Shown here: piece after piece, positions 1-9,859 of the stretch
Numbering within the stretch: the first letter of the stretch is position 1
Layout: each line of letters opens with the position of its first letter
From: Veillonella sp. VA139
GTDB taxonomy: Bacteria > Bacillota > Negativicutes > Veillonellales > Veillonellaceae
DNA length: 64,000 nt
Direction: 5' to 3'
Assembly (NCBI RefSeq): GCF_003992005.1
Contig: NZ_RQVL01000005.1
Span: 1-64,000, forward strand
Translations under genes and position numbers: made by a program
The notes under the pieces: generated by a model
Database searches by the model: none
What the model was told of the DNA's origin: nothing
The model's input: only the letters and a program-made list of their open reading frames with translations

Positions 1-531
1 ACAATCACTGGTCGTGGTACAGTAGCAACTGGCCGTGTAGAACGTGGTCAAATCAACGTTGGTGACGTAGTAGAAATTGTAGGTCTTCAAGAAGAACCAT
101 CCAGCACTACAGTTACAGGTCTTGAAATGTTCCGTAAAATCTTGGAATCTGCAGTAGCAGGTGACAATGTAGGTGCATTGCTTCGCGGTATCGACCGTAA
201 AGACATCGAACGTGGTCAAGTATTGGCTAAACCAGGTTCTATCAAACCTCACACTAAATTCAAAGCAGAAGTATACGTGTTGACAAAAGAAGAAGGTGGC
301 CGTCATACTCCATTCTTCTCCAACTACCGTCCACAATTCTACTTCCGTACAACTGACGTAACTGGCGTTATCAACTTACCAGAAGGTACAGAAATGTGTA
401 TGCCTGGTGATAACATCACTATGAACATCGAGCTTATCACTCCAATCGCTATTGAAGAAGGTTTACGTTTCGCGATCCGCGAAGGTGGCCATACAGTAGG
501 CGCTGGTGTTGTTACAGCTATCGAAGAATAA
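1..531 (+). CDS. tuf: Elongation factor Tu, C-terminal part (5' end outside window)
   Basis: The frame is open from base 1 and encodes the last 176 residues of EF-Tu, the GTPase that delivers aminoacyl-tRNA to the ribosome. What remains is domain 2 (starting [16 protein letters not shown]) and domain 3 ([19 protein letters not shown], ending [10 protein letters not shown]). The GTP-binding domain lies upstream of the window. The methionine at 127 is internal and is not a start. tuf directly upstream of rpsJ is the common str-S10 arrangement. Codon use is strongly biased, as in the ribosomal genes that follow. Confidence 0.97.
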   Translation, partial: TITGRGTVATGRVERGQINVGDVVEIVGLQEEPSSTTVTGLEMFRKILESAVAGDNVGALLRGIDRKDIERGQVLAKPGSIKPHTKFKAEVYVLTKEEGGRHTPFFSNYRPQFYFRTTDVTGVINLPEGTEMCMPGDNITMNIELITPIAIEEGLRFAIREGGHTVGAGVVTAIEE

Positions 532-570
532 TCTAACTGAAAGATTATCTATATAAACCGTGCAATCAAG

Positions 571-648
571 GAGCGGCAAACATGCCGCTCTTAGGTTGTG
601 TATAAACTATGATATAGAAGGTTGCCCTCGCGAGGGAGAATTTCTATG
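571..648 (+). promoter_or_regulatory. Leader hairpins of the S10 operon
   Basis: The 159-base gap between tuf and rpsJ holds two stem-loops. The first pairs gagcggca (571-578) with tgccgctc (583-590) and has no U-run, so it is not a typical terminator. The second has the core ccctcg/cgaggg at 624-635 inside an outer atagaa/ttctat pairing (614-619 with 642-647). S10 operons are often controlled by ribosomal protein L4 binding a leader; whether these hairpins do this is inference. I could not identify a convincing sigma-70 promoter here. Confidence 0.4.
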
Positions 649-690
649 GAGCAGTTCATTCTGGAAATGGACGAAGGGAGATATATAACA

Positions 691-1002
691 ATGGCAAAAC
701 AACAAAAAATCCGTATTCGCTTGAAAGCATATGATCACAAAGCATTGGATCAAAGTGCTCAACGTATTGTAGACGTTGCAAAACGCAATGGCGCATTGGT
801 TTCTGGACCAATTCCATTGCCTACAGAAAAAAATATTTTCACGATTCTTCGTTCTCCACATGTTAACAAAGATTCCCGTGAACAATTCGAAATGCGTACA
901 CATAAACGCTTAGTAGAAATTATTGAACCAAATTCGAAAACAGTAGATGCAATCACTCGCTTAGATTTGCCAGCTGGTGTATCTATTGAAATAAAATTAT
1001 AA
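691..1002 (+). CDS. rpsJ: 30S ribosomal protein S10
   Basis: Encodes 103 residues beginning [17 protein letters not shown], a full-length S10 of the small-subunit head. In many bacteria S10 also acts as NusE in antitermination. The ATG at 691 is chosen because it follows a gaagggag Shine-Dalgarno and gives the canonical N-terminus; an in-frame start at 622 would add an unlikely 23-residue extension. It is first in the co-directional ribosomal run. Confidence 0.98.
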   Translation: MAKQQKIRIRLKAYDHKALDQSAQRIVDVAKRNGALVSGPIPLPTEKNIFTILRSPHVNKDSREQFEMRTHKRLVEIIEPNSKTVDAITRLDLPAGVSIEIKL

Positions 1003-1021
1003 GAAATAAGGAGGTGCGATT

Positions 1022-1663
1022 ATGTCTAAAGCTATTTTGGGTAAAAAGTTAGGAATGACTCAAGTCTTCACAACTGAAGGCAAACTAGTTCCTGTCACTG
1101 TAGTGGAAACTACACCTAGCGTAGTAGTGCAAGTAAAAACTGTTGAATCCGACGGTTACAATGCAGTACAGCTTGGTTACGGTTCCATTAAAGAAAAACA
1201 TTTAACTAAACCTGTAAAAGGCCAGTTCGATAAAGCCGGCGTAGCGCCAGTTAAATATCTTCGTGAACTTCGCCTTGCTGAAGCAACTGATTACACAGTG
1301 GGCCAAACTCTGGCAGCTGATATCTTCGCAGAAGGTGAGCTAGTAGATGTTGTGGGTACAGGTAAAGGTAAAGGTTTCGCTGGTACAATCAAGCGTCATA
1401 ACTTTAGCCGTGGTCCTGAAACTCATGGTTCCAAATCTCATCGTGAACCAGGTTCCATCGGTCCAATGATCTCCGGTGGCGGCGGTAAAGTATTTAAAGG
1501 TAAAAAACTTCCTGGACAAATGGGTGGTGGCAGAGTTACTGTACAACGTCTATCTGTTGTAAAAGTTGATACTGAACGTAACCTTTTATTAATCAAAGGT
1601 GGCATCCCTGGTGCTAAAGGTAGCCTAGTGATGGTTCGCAACACAGTAAAACCTGTTAAATAA
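1022..1663 (+). CDS. rplC: 50S ribosomal protein L3
   Basis: 213 residues, beginning MSKAILGKKLGMTQVF. The L3 signature FAGTIKRHNFSRGPETHGS lies near residues 119-137, the loop that reaches toward the peptidyl transferase centre. L3 is one of the first proteins in 50S assembly. A strong aaggaggtg precedes the ATG. It starts 20 bases after rpsJ and ends 25 bases before rplD. Confidence 0.98.
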   Translation: MSKAILGKKLGMTQVFTTEGKLVPVTVVETTPSVVVQVKTVESDGYNAVQLGYGSIKEKHLTKPVKGQFDKAGVAPVKYLRELRLAEATDYTVGQTLAADIFAEGELVDVVGTGKGKGFAGTIKRHNFSRGPETHGSKSHREPGSIGPMISGGGGKVFKGKKLPGQMGGGRVTVQRLSVVKVDTERNLLLIKGGIPGAKGSLVMVRNTVKPVK

Positions 1664-1688
1664 CTAATTGTCGAAAGGAGGATACATA

Positions 1689-2312
1689 ATGCCAACAGTA
1701 ACTAAATACAACATGTCCGGCGCTAAAGTCGGCGAAATCCAGTTGAATGATGCAGTATTCGGTGTTGAAGTAAACGCTGCTGTTATGCATCAAGCCGTAG
1801 TTCGTCAACTATCTAACGAACGACTTGGTACACATGCAACTAAAACTCGAGGAGAAGTACGCGGTGGCGGTAAAAAACCTTGGAGACAAAAAGGTACAGG
1901 CCGTGCTCGTGCTGGTTCTAGCCGTTCCCCAATTTGGGTAGGTGGTGGTATCACTTTTGGTCCACAACCACGTAGCTACTATAAAGCTATGCCTCGTAAA
2001 GCTAGACGTTTAGCAGTTAAATCTGCATTATCTGATAAAGTAAATAACAGCGAATTGTTCGTAATCGACGAATTGAAATTAGCTGCACCAAAAACTAAAG
2101 AAGTATTAAATATTCTTAACAACTTCCAAGTAGGTGACGCAAAAGTTCTTTTCATCACTGACGGTGATGTAAATGTGGAATTATCCGCTCGTAACATTCA
2201 AGGTGTGAAAGCGCTTCCATACACGAACATCAATATCTTCGATTTATTGCATCACGACAAACTCTTCATCGCTGAAGGTGCTATTGCAAAAATTGAGGAG
2301 GTGCTTGGATAA
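1689..2312 (+). CDS. rplD: 50S ribosomal protein L4
   Basis: 207 residues from the ATG at 1689, beginning [17 protein letters not shown]. It carries the typical basic loop ([23 protein letters not shown]) that lines the exit tunnel. The start at 1689 is preferred over an in-frame ATG at 1668 because gaaaggagg lies between them. L4 is the classic autoregulator of S10 operons. Its stop overlaps the rplW start by one base, which suggests translational coupling. Confidence 0.97.
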   Translation: MPTVTKYNMSGAKVGEIQLNDAVFGVEVNAAVMHQAVVRQLSNERLGTHATKTRGEVRGGGKKPWRQKGTGRARAGSSRSPIWVGGGITFGPQPRSYYKAMPRKARRLAVKSALSDKVNNSELFVIDELKLAAPKTKEVLNILNNFQVGDAKVLFITDGDVNVELSARNIQGVKALPYTNINIFDLLHHDKLFIAEGAIAKIEEVLG

Positions 2313-2596
2313 TGAACAAATTTGATGTATTAATTCGTCCAATCATTACAGAAAAAACAACTTTGTTAATGCAAGAAAACAAATACACTTTCCAAGTTCC
2401 TTTGACTGCGAACAAAGTAGAAATCCGTAAAGCTGTTGAATCTATCTTCAACGTAAAAGTAGAAAAAGTAGCCACTATCCGTGTATTAGGAAAAACTAAA
2501 CGCATGGGTCGCACAATGGGTAAACGTAGCGATTACAAAAAAGCTATCGTAACATTGAAAGCTGGCGAATCTATTGAATTATTTGAAGGTGTATAA
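2312..2596 (+). CDS. rplW: 50S ribosomal protein L23
   Basis: 94 residues, [17 protein letters not shown], with the IRPIITEK signature of L23. L23 sits at the tunnel exit and is the docking site for trigger factor and SRP. The start overlaps the rplD stop (taATG), and gaggaggtg lies inside the end of rplD. Confidence 0.97.
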   Translation: MNKFDVLIRPIITEKTTLLMQENKYTFQVPLTANKVEIRKAVESIFNVKVEKVATIRVLGKTKRMGRTMGKRSDYKKAIVTLKAGESIELFEGV

Positions 2597-2619
2597 GAGT
2601 CTAGTAAGGAGGCCCAATA

Positions 2620-3450
2620 ATGGCAATTAAATCATTTAAACCGTACTCCGCTGGTCGTCGGTTTATGACAGTGTCTGCCTTTACTGAAATTACAGCAAGC
2701 AAACCTGAAAAATCCTTGCTCGCAAAAGTAACTTCTAAAGGTGGTCGTAATAACACTGGTAAAATGACAGTACGTCATCAAGGTGGCGGTCATAAACGTC
2801 AATACCGTATTATTGACTTCAAACGTACTAAAGATAATATCCCAGCTCGCGTAGCTACAATCGAATACGATCCTAACCGTAGTGCTCGTATTGCATTGTT
2901 AAACTATGCAGATGGCGAAAAACGTTATATCATTGCTCCACATGGTCTTAAAGTGGGTGATGTAGTTTACTCCGGTCCTGAATCCGATATTAAACCAGGT
3001 AACGCGTTACCATTGGCTAATATTCCATTGGGTACTCAAGTACACAACATCGAAATGAAAATCGGTAAAGGCGGACAAATCGTTCGTTCTGCTGGTACTT
3101 CCGCTCAATTAATGGCGAAAGAAGGCAACTACGCATTACTTCGTTTACCATCTGGTGAACTTCGTCGTGTACGTGTAGAATGCCGTGCTACAGTAGGTGT
3201 TGTATCTAACATTGACCATGAAAATATCACTATTGGTAAAGCTGGTCGTCAACGTTGGAAAGGCATTCGTCCTGGCAACCGCGGTGTTACAATGAACCCT
3301 TGTGACCATCCACATGGTGGTGGTGAAGGTAAATCTCCAGTTGGTCGTAAACATCCTGTTACACCTTGGGGTAAACCAGCTCATGGCGTTAAAACTCGCA
3401 ACAAGAAAAAAGCTTCTAGCAAGTTAATCGTTAAACGTCGTACAAAATAG
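2620..3450 (+). CDS. rplB: 50S ribosomal protein L2
   Basis: 276 residues, [18 protein letters not shown]. The C-terminal segment has the conserved histidine region [12 protein letters not shown], implicated in peptidyl transferase centre structure, followed by the usual lysine-rich tail. Length and both domains (OB-fold and SH3-like) match a standard bacterial L2. A taaggagg Shine-Dalgarno precedes the ATG. Confidence 0.98.
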   Translation: MAIKSFKPYSAGRRFMTVSAFTEITASKPEKSLLAKVTSKGGRNNTGKMTVRHQGGGHKRQYRIIDFKRTKDNIPARVATIEYDPNRSARIALLNYADGEKRYIIAPHGLKVGDVVYSGPESDIKPGNALPLANIPLGTQVHNIEMKIGKGGQIVRSAGTSAQLMAKEGNYALLRLPSGELRRVRVECRATVGVVSNIDHENITIGKAGRQRWKGIRPGNRGVTMNPCDHPHGGGEGKSPVGRKHPVTPWGKPAHGVKTRNKKKASSKLIVKRRTK

Positions 3451-3472
3451 GATATAGGAAGGAGATATAACA

Positions 3473-3754
3473 GTGTCCAGATCAATTAAAAAAGGCCCTT
3501 TTGTAGCAGAATCTCTTCTGAAAAAAATTGATGCCTTAAATGAAACTAATGATAAAAAAGTAGTAAAAACCTGGTCCCGTGCATCTACTATTTTCCCACA
3601 ATTTGTAGGCCATACGATTGCTGTGCATGATGGTCGCAAACATGTACCTGTATTCATTACAGAAGATATGGTAGGTCATAAATTAGGTGAATTCGCTCCT
3701 ACACGTACTTATAAAGGTCATGGTAAGGACGAAAAAACTACAGGCAGAAAATAG
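3473..3754 (+). CDS. rpsS: 30S ribosomal protein S19
   Basis: 93 residues starting at GTG 3473 ([16 protein letters not shown]), a near-invariant S19 N-terminus. It binds 16S rRNA in the head together with S13. The start is set by ggaaggagat a few bases upstream; no ATG is available nearby. The C-terminus ([15 protein letters not shown]) is typical. Confidence 0.98.
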   Translation: MSRSIKKGPFVAESLLKKIDALNETNDKKVVKTWSRASTIFPQFVGHTIAVHDGRKHVPVFITEDMVGHKLGEFAPTRTYKGHGKDEKTTGRK

Positions 3755-3765
3755 GAGGATTTAAC

Positions 3766-4101
3766 ATGGAAGCAAAAGCAATCGCTAGACATATTCGTAT
3801 TGCGCCTCGTAAAATCCGCATCGTTGCAGATTTAGTGCGCGGTAAAAACATCGGCGAAGCATTTGCCATCTTGAAGTTTACTCCGAAAGTTGGCGCCGAT
3901 GTAGTAACTAAAGTTTTGACATCTGCTATCGCAAATGCAGAACACAATTTTGACATGAATGTAGAAAATCTTTATGTGTCTGAGATCTTCGTTGATCAAG
4001 GTCCAACAATGAAACGCATTCATCCTCGTTCCCGTGGACAGGCTTTCAAAATTTTGAAACGTTCTAGCCACGTAACAGTAGTTGTTAAAGAAAGAGCTTA
4101 A
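3766..4101 (+). CDS. rplV: 50S ribosomal protein L22
   Basis: 111 residues, [20 protein letters not shown]. The beta-hairpin that lines the exit tunnel is encoded by the C-terminal part ([18 protein letters not shown]), where macrolide-resistance mutations are known in other bacteria. It begins 11 bases after rpsS, behind aggagg. Confidence 0.97.
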   Translation: MEAKAIARHIRIAPRKIRIVADLVRGKNIGEAFAILKFTPKVGADVVTKVLTSAIANAEHNFDMNVENLYVSEIFVDQGPTMKRIHPRSRGQAFKILKRSSHVTVVVKERA

Positions 4102-4119
4102 TCGAAGGAGGGAAACAGA

Positions 4120-4785
4120 GTGGGTCAAAAAGTAAATCCACATGGCTTGCGTGTTGGTATCGTAAAAGATTGGGACGCAAAATGGTATGCTGATAAAGAT
4201 TTCGCATCTAACCTTCATGAAGACGTAAAAATTCGTACCTTCTTGAAGAAAACACTTTTCATTGCTGGTATTTCCCGCATTGAAATTGAGCGTACAAACA
4301 AACGTATTAAAGTAACTATCCACACAGCTAAACCAGGTATGGTTATCGGTAAAGGTGGACAAGGTATTGAAGATATCCGTAAAGAATTGAAACGTTTTAC
4401 AGATAAACAAATCGATGTAAACATTGCTGAAATTAAACAAGTAGACATGGAAGCTCAACTTGTTGCTGAAAGCATTGCTGGACAATTGGAACGCCGTGTA
4501 AGCTTCCGTCGTGCAATGAAACAAGCAGTAGGTCGTACTATGCGTTTAGGCGCTAAAGGTATCAAAGTAATGGTATCCGGTCGTCTTGGCGGTGCGGAAA
4601 TCGCTCGTAGCGAATCCTACCGTGAAGGTTCCATTCCACTTCACACACTTCGTGCAAATATCGACTATGCAACAGCAGAAGCACATACAACATATGGTTG
4701 CATCGGTATTAAAGTATGGATCTACAAAGGTGAAGTGTTGCCAGAAGCTAAACAAACATCTAAAAAGGAAGAAGGTGACAACTAA
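4120..4785 (+). CDS. rpsC: 30S ribosomal protein S3
   Basis: 221 residues from GTG 4120 ([20 protein letters not shown]). A KH RNA-binding motif ([15 protein letters not shown]) lies near residues 73-87. S3 forms part of the mRNA entry tunnel. The GTG is supported by cgaaggaggg eight bases upstream. The C-terminal tail is charged and lysine-rich. Its stop codon overlaps the rplP start. Confidence 0.98.
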   Translation: MGQKVNPHGLRVGIVKDWDAKWYADKDFASNLHEDVKIRTFLKKTLFIAGISRIEIERTNKRIKVTIHTAKPGMVIGKGGQGIEDIRKELKRFTDKQIDVNIAEIKQVDMEAQLVAESIAGQLERRVSFRRAMKQAVGRTMRLGAKGIKVMVSGRLGGAEIARSESYREGSIPLHTLRANIDYATAEAHTTYGCIGIKVWIYKGEVLPEAKQTSKKEEGDN

Positions 4786-5222
4786 TGCTAATTCCAAAGC
4801 GCGTAAAACATCGTAAACAATTCCGTGGTCGTATGAAAGGCCGTGCAATGCGTGGTAACAAAGTTGCTCATGGTGATTTCGGTTTAGTAGCATTAGAGCC
4901 ATCTTGGATCACAAACCGTCAAATCGAAGCAGCCCGTATTGCTATGACACGTTACATTAAACGTGGTGGTAAAGTTTGGATTAAAATTTTCCCTGATAAA
5001 CCAATCACTGCAAAACCAGCAGGCGTTCGTATGGGTTCTGGTAAAGGTTCTCCAGAAAAATGGGTAGCAGTAGTTCGCCCAGGACGTGTAATGTTTGAAA
5101 TGAACGGCGTACCAGAAGTAGTGGCTCGTGAAGCTATGCGTCTTGCAAGCCATAAACTTCCAATCAAAACTAAGTTCGTTGTTAAGGGTAAAGAATTGGG
5201 TGGTGACGTAAATGAAGGTTAA
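4785..5222 (+). CDS. rplP: 50S ribosomal protein L16
   Basis: 145 residues, [22 protein letters not shown]16 contacts the A-site tRNA and is needed late in 50S assembly. The conserved [18 protein letters not shown] stretch is present in the middle. It overlaps rpsC by one base and rpmC by eleven, so translation of these three genes is probably coupled. Confidence 0.97.
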   Translation: MLIPKRVKHRKQFRGRMKGRAMRGNKVAHGDFGLVALEPSWITNRQIEAARIAMTRYIKRGGKVWIKIFPDKPITAKPAGVRMGSGKGSPEKWVAVVRPGRVMFEMNGVPEVVAREAMRLASHKLPIKTKFVVKGKELGGDVNEG

Positions 5223-5412
5223 TGACATTCGCAATTTGAGCGCTGCCGAGTTGAACACTAAAGTTTCCGAATTGAAAGAAGAGTTGTTTAACCTACGTTT
5301 TCAACTCGCTACTGGTCAATTAGAAAATCCAATGCGTATCCGTGAAGTTAAGAAAACTATCGCTCGTATCAAAACTGTACAACGAGAAGAAGAAATTAAA
5401 GGTAACGCATAA
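5212..5412 (+). CDS. rpmC: 50S ribosomal protein L29
   Basis: 66 residues, [20 protein letters not shown], the small helical L29 near the tunnel exit. The family motif [21 protein letters not shown] is complete. Its ATG lies inside the last codons of rplP, and the gggtggtg there serves as ribosome-binding site. Confidence 0.96.
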   Translation: MKVNDIRNLSAAELNTKVSELKEELFNLRFQLATGQLENPMRIREVKKTIARIKTVQREEEIKGNA

Positions 5413-5451
5413 TAACAAATTTTGTTTGGATTGAATAGGAGGCTTAAAGTC

Positions 5452-5712
5452 GTGGCAGAAGTAAGAAATGTACGAAAAGCACGTGTAGGTAAAGTTGTAA
5501 GCAACAAAATGGACAAAACAGTTGTTGTACAAATCGATCGTAAAGTACCTCACGAATTATATAGCAAGCCAATGGTAACAAGCAAACGTTTTAAAGCTCA
5601 TGATGAAAATAACGAATGCTTAGTTGGCGATATCGTAAAAATCGTAGAAACTCGTCCATTATCTAAAGATAAACGTTGGAGAGTTGTAGAAATTATTGAA
5701 AGACAAAAATAA
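5452..5712 (+). CDS. rpsQ: 30S ribosomal protein S17
   Basis: 86 residues from GTG 5452, beginning [21 protein letters not shown]. The OB-fold protein S17 binds 16S rRNA helix 11. The upstream in-frame start at 5422 would place the aataggagg Shine-Dalgarno inside the gene, so 5452 is chosen. The signature [21 protein letters not shown] is intact. Confidence 0.95.
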   Translation: MAEVRNVRKARVGKVVSNKMDKTVVVQIDRKVPHELYSKPMVTSKRFKAHDENNECLVGDIVKIVETRPLSKDKRWRVVEIIERQK

Positions 5713-5736
5713 TCAGTGATGTAAGGAGGAAAAGTC

Positions 5737-6105
5737 ATGATCCAGCAACAAACAATTTTGAATGTTGCCGATAACACTGGTGCGAAACGCATTATGTGCA
5801 TCCAAGTGATGGGCGGTTCTTACCGTAAATTTGGCAATATTGGTGACGTAATCGTTGCTTCTGTAAAAGATGCATCACCCGGTGGCGTTGTCAAGAAAGG
5901 CGACGTTGTAAAAGCCGTTATTGTTCGTTCAAAAAAAGGCATCCGTCGTCAAGATGGTTCCTATATCCGTTTCGATGAGAACGCTGCTGTAGTTATTAAA
6001 GACGACAAAAGCCCTCGCGGAACTCGTATTTTCGGACCTGTAGCAAGAGAACTTCGTGAAAAAGACTTCATGAAAATTATCTCCCTTGCTCCAGAAGTGT
6101 TATAA
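5737..6105 (+). CDS. rplN: 50S ribosomal protein L14
   Basis: 122 residues, [20 protein letters not shown], a standard-length L14. It forms inter-subunit bridges and is the target of RsfS in many bacteria. A strong taaggagg precedes the ATG. The C-terminus ([19 protein letters not shown]) is canonical. Confidence 0.98.
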   Translation: MIQQQTILNVADNTGAKRIMCIQVMGGSYRKFGNIGDVIVASVKDASPGGVVKKGDVVKAVIVRSKKGIRRQDGSYIRFDENAAVVIKDDKSPRGTRIFGPVARELREKDFMKIISLAPEVL

Positions 6106-6121
6106 GAAGGAGGAGCTCAAC

Positions 6122-6439
6122 ATGTCCCAAAAACTACATGTTAAAAAAGGTGATACAGTTGTTGTTATCTCCGGCAAGGAAAAAGGTAAACAAGGCGAAA
6201 TCATCGCTGTTGATATCAAAAAAGAACGAGTAACTGTAAAAGGTCTTAACCTAGTTAAGCGTCATACAAAACCTAGCCAAGCGAACCCTCAAGGTGGCAT
6301 CATTGAAAAAGAAGGTACAATCCATGTATCCAACGTAATGGTGTTAGATCCTGAACAAAAAGTTCCAACTCGTACTAAAAAAGTTGAGGAAAATGGTTCT
6401 TTCGTTCGTGTAGCTGTTAAAAGTGGCGCTAAACTTTAA
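6122..6439 (+). CDS. rplX: 50S ribosomal protein L24
   Basis: 105 residues from ATG 6122 ([22 protein letters not shown]), containing the KOW motif. L24 initiates 50S assembly. The reading frame is open upstream to 6086 inside rplN, but agaaggagg directly before 6122 fixes the start there. Confidence 0.96.
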   Translation: MSQKLHVKKGDTVVVISGKEKGKQGEIIAVDIKKERVTVKGLNLVKRHTKPSQANPQGGIIEKEGTIHVSNVMVLDPEQKVPTRTKKVEENGSFVRVAVKSGAKL

Positions 6440-6467
6440 TTGATAAGGAAAGGAGGTCTTTTACAAA

Positions 6468-7007
6468 ATGTCTCGTTTACAAGAAAAATATACTTCTGAA
6501 ATTAAGAAGGCTTTACAAGAGAAATTCCAATATGGCAACGTAATGGAAATTCCTAAATTAGAAAAAATCGTAATCAATATCGGCGTAGGCGATGCTGTTG
6601 GTAACTCCAAAGCATTGGACGCAGCTGTTAAAGATTTAGAAATTATCGCTGGTCAAAAACCAGTTGTAACTCGCGCGAAAAAATCCATTGCGAACTTCAA
6701 AGTTCGTGAAGGCATGCCTCTTGGCACAAAAGTAACTCTTCGTGGCGAACGCATGTATGAATTCCTCGATAAATTGATTAATGCGGCATTGCCTCGCGTG
6801 CGTGACTTCCGTGGTATCAGCGCTAAAGCGTTTGATGGTCGTGGTAACTATGCATTAGGCCTAAAAGAGCAATTAATCTTCCCTGAAATCGAATACGATC
6901 AAGTAGAACGAGTAACAGGTATGGATATTATCTTCGTAACAACAGCTAAGACTGACGAAGAAGCTCGTGAATTATTGGCACAATTCGGCATGCCTTTTGA
7001 AAAATAA
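6468..7007 (+). CDS. rplE: 50S ribosomal protein L5
   Basis: 179 residues, [21 protein letters not shown]5 binds 5S rRNA and contacts P-site tRNA in the central protuberance. The family signature [13 protein letters not shown] and the C-terminal [20 protein letters not shown] are both present. A ggaaaggagg Shine-Dalgarno precedes it. Confidence 0.98.
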   Translation: MSRLQEKYTSEIKKALQEKFQYGNVMEIPKLEKIVINIGVGDAVGNSKALDAAVKDLEIIAGQKPVVTRAKKSIANFKVREGMPLGTKVTLRGERMYEFLDKLINAALPRVRDFRGISAKAFDGRGNYALGLKEQLIFPEIEYDQVERVTGMDIIFVTTAKTDEEARELLAQFGMPFEK

Positions 7008-7024
7008 TTAGGAGGAAACGATAG

Positions 7025-7294
7025 ATGGCTAAAAAATCTATGATCGAACGTGAGAAAAAACGTGCACGTATCGTTGCAAAATATGCAGCAAAACGCGAAG
7101 CGTTAAAAGCAGCAGGCGATTACGAAGGTTTATCCAAATTACCTGCCAACGCATCCCCAACACGCTTGCACAACCGTTGCAACTTAACAGGTCGTCCTCA
7201 TGGTTATATGCGTAAATTCGGTATTAGCCGTATTGCGTTCCGTGAATTGGCGTACAAAGGACAAATCCCTGGCGTGAAAAAAGCTAGTTGGTAA
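7025..7294 (+). CDS. rpsN: 30S ribosomal protein S14, long zinc-free form
   Basis: 89 residues, [20 protein letters not shown]. This is the long form of S14 without the CxxC zinc ribbon, unlike the 61-residue zinc type found in many Firmicutes spc operons. The C-terminal block [20 protein letters not shown] is conserved. A second, zinc-type copy elsewhere in the genome cannot be excluded. Confidence 0.95.
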   Translation: MAKKSMIEREKKRARIVAKYAAKREALKAAGDYEGLSKLPANASPTRLHNRCNLTGRPHGYMRKFGISRIAFRELAYKGQIPGVKKASW

Positions 7295-7322
7295 TAGGAT
7301 AACGAGAGGAGGTTTTTAGAAG

Positions 7323-7721
7323 ATGGTAATGACAGATCCGATTGCGGATATGCTGACTCGCATCCGTAATGCAAACTCTGCACTTCATGAAACAGTTGAA
7401 ATCCCTGCTTCTAAAATGAAGGCTGCTGTTTTAGCTATCCTTAAAGACGAAGGTTTCGTTAAGGAAGTTGAAACAATTGAAAATGAAAAACATGCTACTT
7501 TAAAAGTAACATTGAAATATGGTTCTAATAATGAAAAAGTAATTACCGGTATTAAACGTATCTCTAAACCAGGCCTACGTGTATACGCGAAAAAGGAAGA
7601 ACTTCCTCGCGTACTTGGTGGTTTAGGTATCGCAGTTATTTCTACATCTAAAGGCATTATGAGTGACAAACAAGCTCGTAAAGAAGGTTTAGGTGGCGAA
7701 GTAATCGCTTACGTTTGGTAA
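7323..7721 (+). CDS. rpsH: 30S ribosomal protein S8
   Basis: 132 residues, [21 protein letters not shown]8 organises the central domain of 16S rRNA and is the spc operon autoregulator in E. coli. The ATG at 7329 is an alternative start two codons in; gaggagg (7305-7311) is spaced acceptably for either. The C-terminal motif [22 protein letters not shown] is complete. Confidence 0.97.
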   Translation: MVMTDPIADMLTRIRNANSALHETVEIPASKMKAAVLAILKDEGFVKEVETIENEKHATLKVTLKYGSNNEKVITGIKRISKPGLRVYAKKEELPRVLGGLGIAVISTSKGIMSDKQARKEGLGGEVIAYVW

Positions 7722-7745
7722 TCATAGCAATAGGAGGTAGAAAGA

Positions 7746-8291
7746 ATGTCACGTGTCGGTAGAATGCCTATCGAGATCCCAGCTGGCGTAACAGTATCTC
7801 AAAACGAGAATACGTTAACAGTTAAGGGTGCAAAAGGTGAATTAACTCGTACTTTCCATCCGGATATTAACATTGCTGTTGAAGAAAATGTAATCACAGT
7901 AACTCGTCCTAGCGATGGAAAAGAACACCGTTCTCTACACGGTTTAACTCGTGCTCTTGTTGCAAATATGGTAACAGGCGTACATGAAGGCTTTACTAAA
8001 ACTTTAGAAATCAATGGCGTTGGTTACAGAGCGGCTAAGCAAGGTAACAAACTTGCTTTAACATTGGGCTTCTCCCATCCAGTAGAGATGGAAGCTCCTG
8101 CTGGTATTACAATCGATGTCCCAGCTCCTAATAAAATCGTTGTTTCTGGTGCTGACAAAGAAGTTGTTGGTGCAGTAGCAGCTGATATTCGTAAATGGAG
8201 AAAACCAGAACCTTACAAAGGTAAAGGTATCCGTTACGAAGGCGAAGTTGTTCGTCGTAAAGCAGGTAAAGCTGGCGCTAAAGGTAAGTAA
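7746..8291 (+). CDS. rplF: 50S ribosomal protein L6
   Basis: 181 residues, [20 protein letters not shown]. The two tandem L6 folds are present, with the C-terminal signature [19 protein letters not shown] followed by a glycine/lysine tail. It lies near the GTPase-associated centre of the 50S subunit. Preceded by aataggagg. Confidence 0.98.
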   Translation: MSRVGRMPIEIPAGVTVSQNENTLTVKGAKGELTRTFHPDINIAVEENVITVTRPSDGKEHRSLHGLTRALVANMVTGVHEGFTKTLEINGVGYRAAKQGNKLALTLGFSHPVEMEAPAGITIDVPAPNKIVVSGADKEVVGAVAADIRKWRKPEPYKGKGIRYEGEVVRRKAGKAGAKGK

Positions 8292-8322
8292 TAACAGTTT
8301 ACATTAGAAAGGAGTGGACATC

Positions 8323-8685
8323 TTGGCAGGAACATCCAAACGCAAAATTGCTCGTGCAAAACGTCATTTACGTTTACGTCGTCACATTTCCGGTACGGCT
8401 GCACGTCCTCGCTTGAACGTATTCCGTTCTTTAAGCAATATTTATGCTCAAGTCATTGATGACGTAGCTGGCAAAACATTAGTATCTGCTAGCTCTCAAG
8501 ATAAAGAATTAAATCTTTCCTACGGCGGTAACGTAGCTGCTGCTAAAGCAGTTGGTGAAGCTGTTGCGAAAAAAGCAATTGCTGCAGGTATCGATACAGT
8601 AGTATTCGACCGCGGTGGTTACATTTATCATGGTCGTGTAGCAGCCCTTGCAGAAGGCGCTCGTGAAGCAGGCTTAAAATTCTAA
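8323..8685 (+). CDS. rplR: 50S ribosomal protein L18
   Basis: 120 residues if translation begins at TTG 8323 ([20 protein letters not shown]). The in-frame GTG at 8314 overlaps the Shine-Dalgarno aaaggag (8308-8314), so the TTG eight bases further on is the better start. L18 delivers 5S rRNA to the large subunit together with L5. The motif [20 protein letters not shown] near the end is typical. Confidence 0.94.
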   Translation: MAGTSKRKIARAKRHLRLRRHISGTAARPRLNVFRSLSNIYAQVIDDVAGKTLVSASSQDKELNLSYGGNVAAAKAVGEAVAKKAIAAGIDTVVFDRGGYIYHGRVAALAEGAREAGLKF

Positions 8686-8703
8686 GAAGGAGGAACTATA
8701 GAC

Positions 8704-9204
8704 ATGGCAAGAATTGATTACACAACTCTTGATCTTAAAGAAAGAGTAGTATTCATCAACCGCGTAGCCAAAGTTGTTAAAGGTGGTCGTCGTTTTTCCT
8801 TCAGCGCCCTTGTAGTTGTTGGTGACGGCAACGGTCATGTAGGTGTTGGCTTAGGTAAAGCTGCGGAAGTACCTGATGCAATCCGTAAAGGCATTGATGA
8901 TGCTAAGAAAAACCTTATTCATGTTGTTATTAAAAATGGTACAATCCCTCATACAGTTACAGGGACATTCGGCGCAGGTCGCGTATTCTTGAAACCAGCT
9001 GCAGAAGGTACTGGAGTTATCGCTGGTGGCCCAGTTCGTGCCGTATTGGAATTAGTTGGTGTTCGTAATATCTTAACTAAATCCTTAGGATCTTCTAATC
9101 CTAACAACATGGTTCGCGCAACACTAGAAGGTTTAGCTCAATTAAAACGAGCTCAAGACGTGGCGGCACTTCGTGGCAAAACTCTTGAAGAAATTTACGG
9201 TTAA
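8704..9204 (+). CDS. rpsE: 30S ribosomal protein S5
   Basis: 166 residues, [20 protein letters not shown]. The N-terminal dsRBD-like domain contains the helicase-associated loop [18 protein letters not shown], the region of spectinomycin-resistance mutations in other species. The second domain ([20 protein letters not shown]) is complete. It starts after agaaggagg. Confidence 0.98.
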   Translation: MARIDYTTLDLKERVVFINRVAKVVKGGRRFSFSALVVVGDGNGHVGVGLGKAAEVPDAIRKGIDDAKKNLIHVVIKNGTIPHTVTGTFGAGRVFLKPAAEGTGVIAGGPVRAVLELVGVRNILTKSLGSSNPNNMVRATLEGLAQLKRAQDVAALRGKTLEEIYG

Positions 9205-9218
9205 TAAGGAGACCAATA

Positions 9219-9398
9219 ATGGCACAAGTTAAAGTAACATTAACAAAAAGCTTAATCGGTCGTCCTGCAGATCAACGTGCGACTGTTAAAGCTCTTGGAT
9301 TGAAAAAAACTAACTCCCAAGTAGTGAAAGAAGTGACACCTCAAATCGAAGGTATGCTTCACAAAGTTAGACATTTAGTAAAAGTAGAAGAAGTATAA
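9219..9398 (+). CDS. rpmD: 50S ribosomal protein L30
   Basis: 59 residues, [20 protein letters not shown], ending HLVKVEEV. The gene is short but unmistakable: the LTKSLIGRP start and the [10 protein letters not shown] stretch are L30 signatures. It sits in its canonical place between rpsE and rplO, behind ataaggag. Confidence 0.96.
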   Translation: MAQVKVTLTKSLIGRPADQRATVKALGLKKTNSQVVKEVTPQIEGMLHKVRHLVKVEEV

Positions 9399-9417
9399 TA
9401 GATAAGGAGGTGCACGA

Positions 9418-9858
9418 ATGAAACTTCATGAATTAGCTCCGGCTGCAGGTTCCAAAAAAACTCGTACTCGTGTAGGTCGTGGTCTTGGATCCGGTTTAGG
9501 TAAAACTTCCGGTCGTGGTCAAAAAGGTCAAAACTCTCGTAGTGGTGGCGGTGTGCGCACTGGCTTCGAAGGTGGCCAAATGCCTCTTTATCGTCGTTTA
9601 CCAAAACGTGGTTTCAAAAATATCTTTGCACTTCAATATGCAGAAGTTAATGTATCTCAATTGAATTGTTTCGAAGACGGTGCAACTGTAGATCCAGTAG
9701 CTCTTATTGAAGCTGGTATTTTGAAAAACGTACGTGATGGTATCCGTATCCTTGGTAACGGAACTTTAGAACGTAAATTAACTGTTATCGCTAACGGCTT
9801 TACAAAATCTGCAGTAGAAAAAATCGAAGCAGCAGGTGGAAAAGTAGAGGTGATCTAG
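9418..9858 (+). CDS. rplO: 50S ribosomal protein L15
   Basis: 146 residues, [20 protein letters not shown]. The glycine/arginine-rich N-terminal tail ([18 protein letters not shown]) threads into 23S rRNA. The globular C-terminal domain ends [17 protein letters not shown]. Its stop is one base from the secY start, a conserved spc operon junction. Confidence 0.97.
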   Translation: MKLHELAPAAGSKKTRTRVGRGLGSGLGKTSGRGQKGQNSRSGGGVRTGFEGGQMPLYRRLPKRGFKNIFALQYAEVNVSQLNCFEDGATVDPVALIEAGILKNVRDGIRILGNGTLERKLTVIANGFTKSAVEKIEAAGGKVEVI

Positions 9859-9859
9859 G

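Noticed and set aside
3832-4524. Long minus-strand open frame of 230 codons opposite rplV and rpsC
   Set aside because: It lies entirely opposite two certain ribosomal genes, has no ribosome-binding site and has low-complexity Phe/Ser-rich content typical of a codon-bias shadow.
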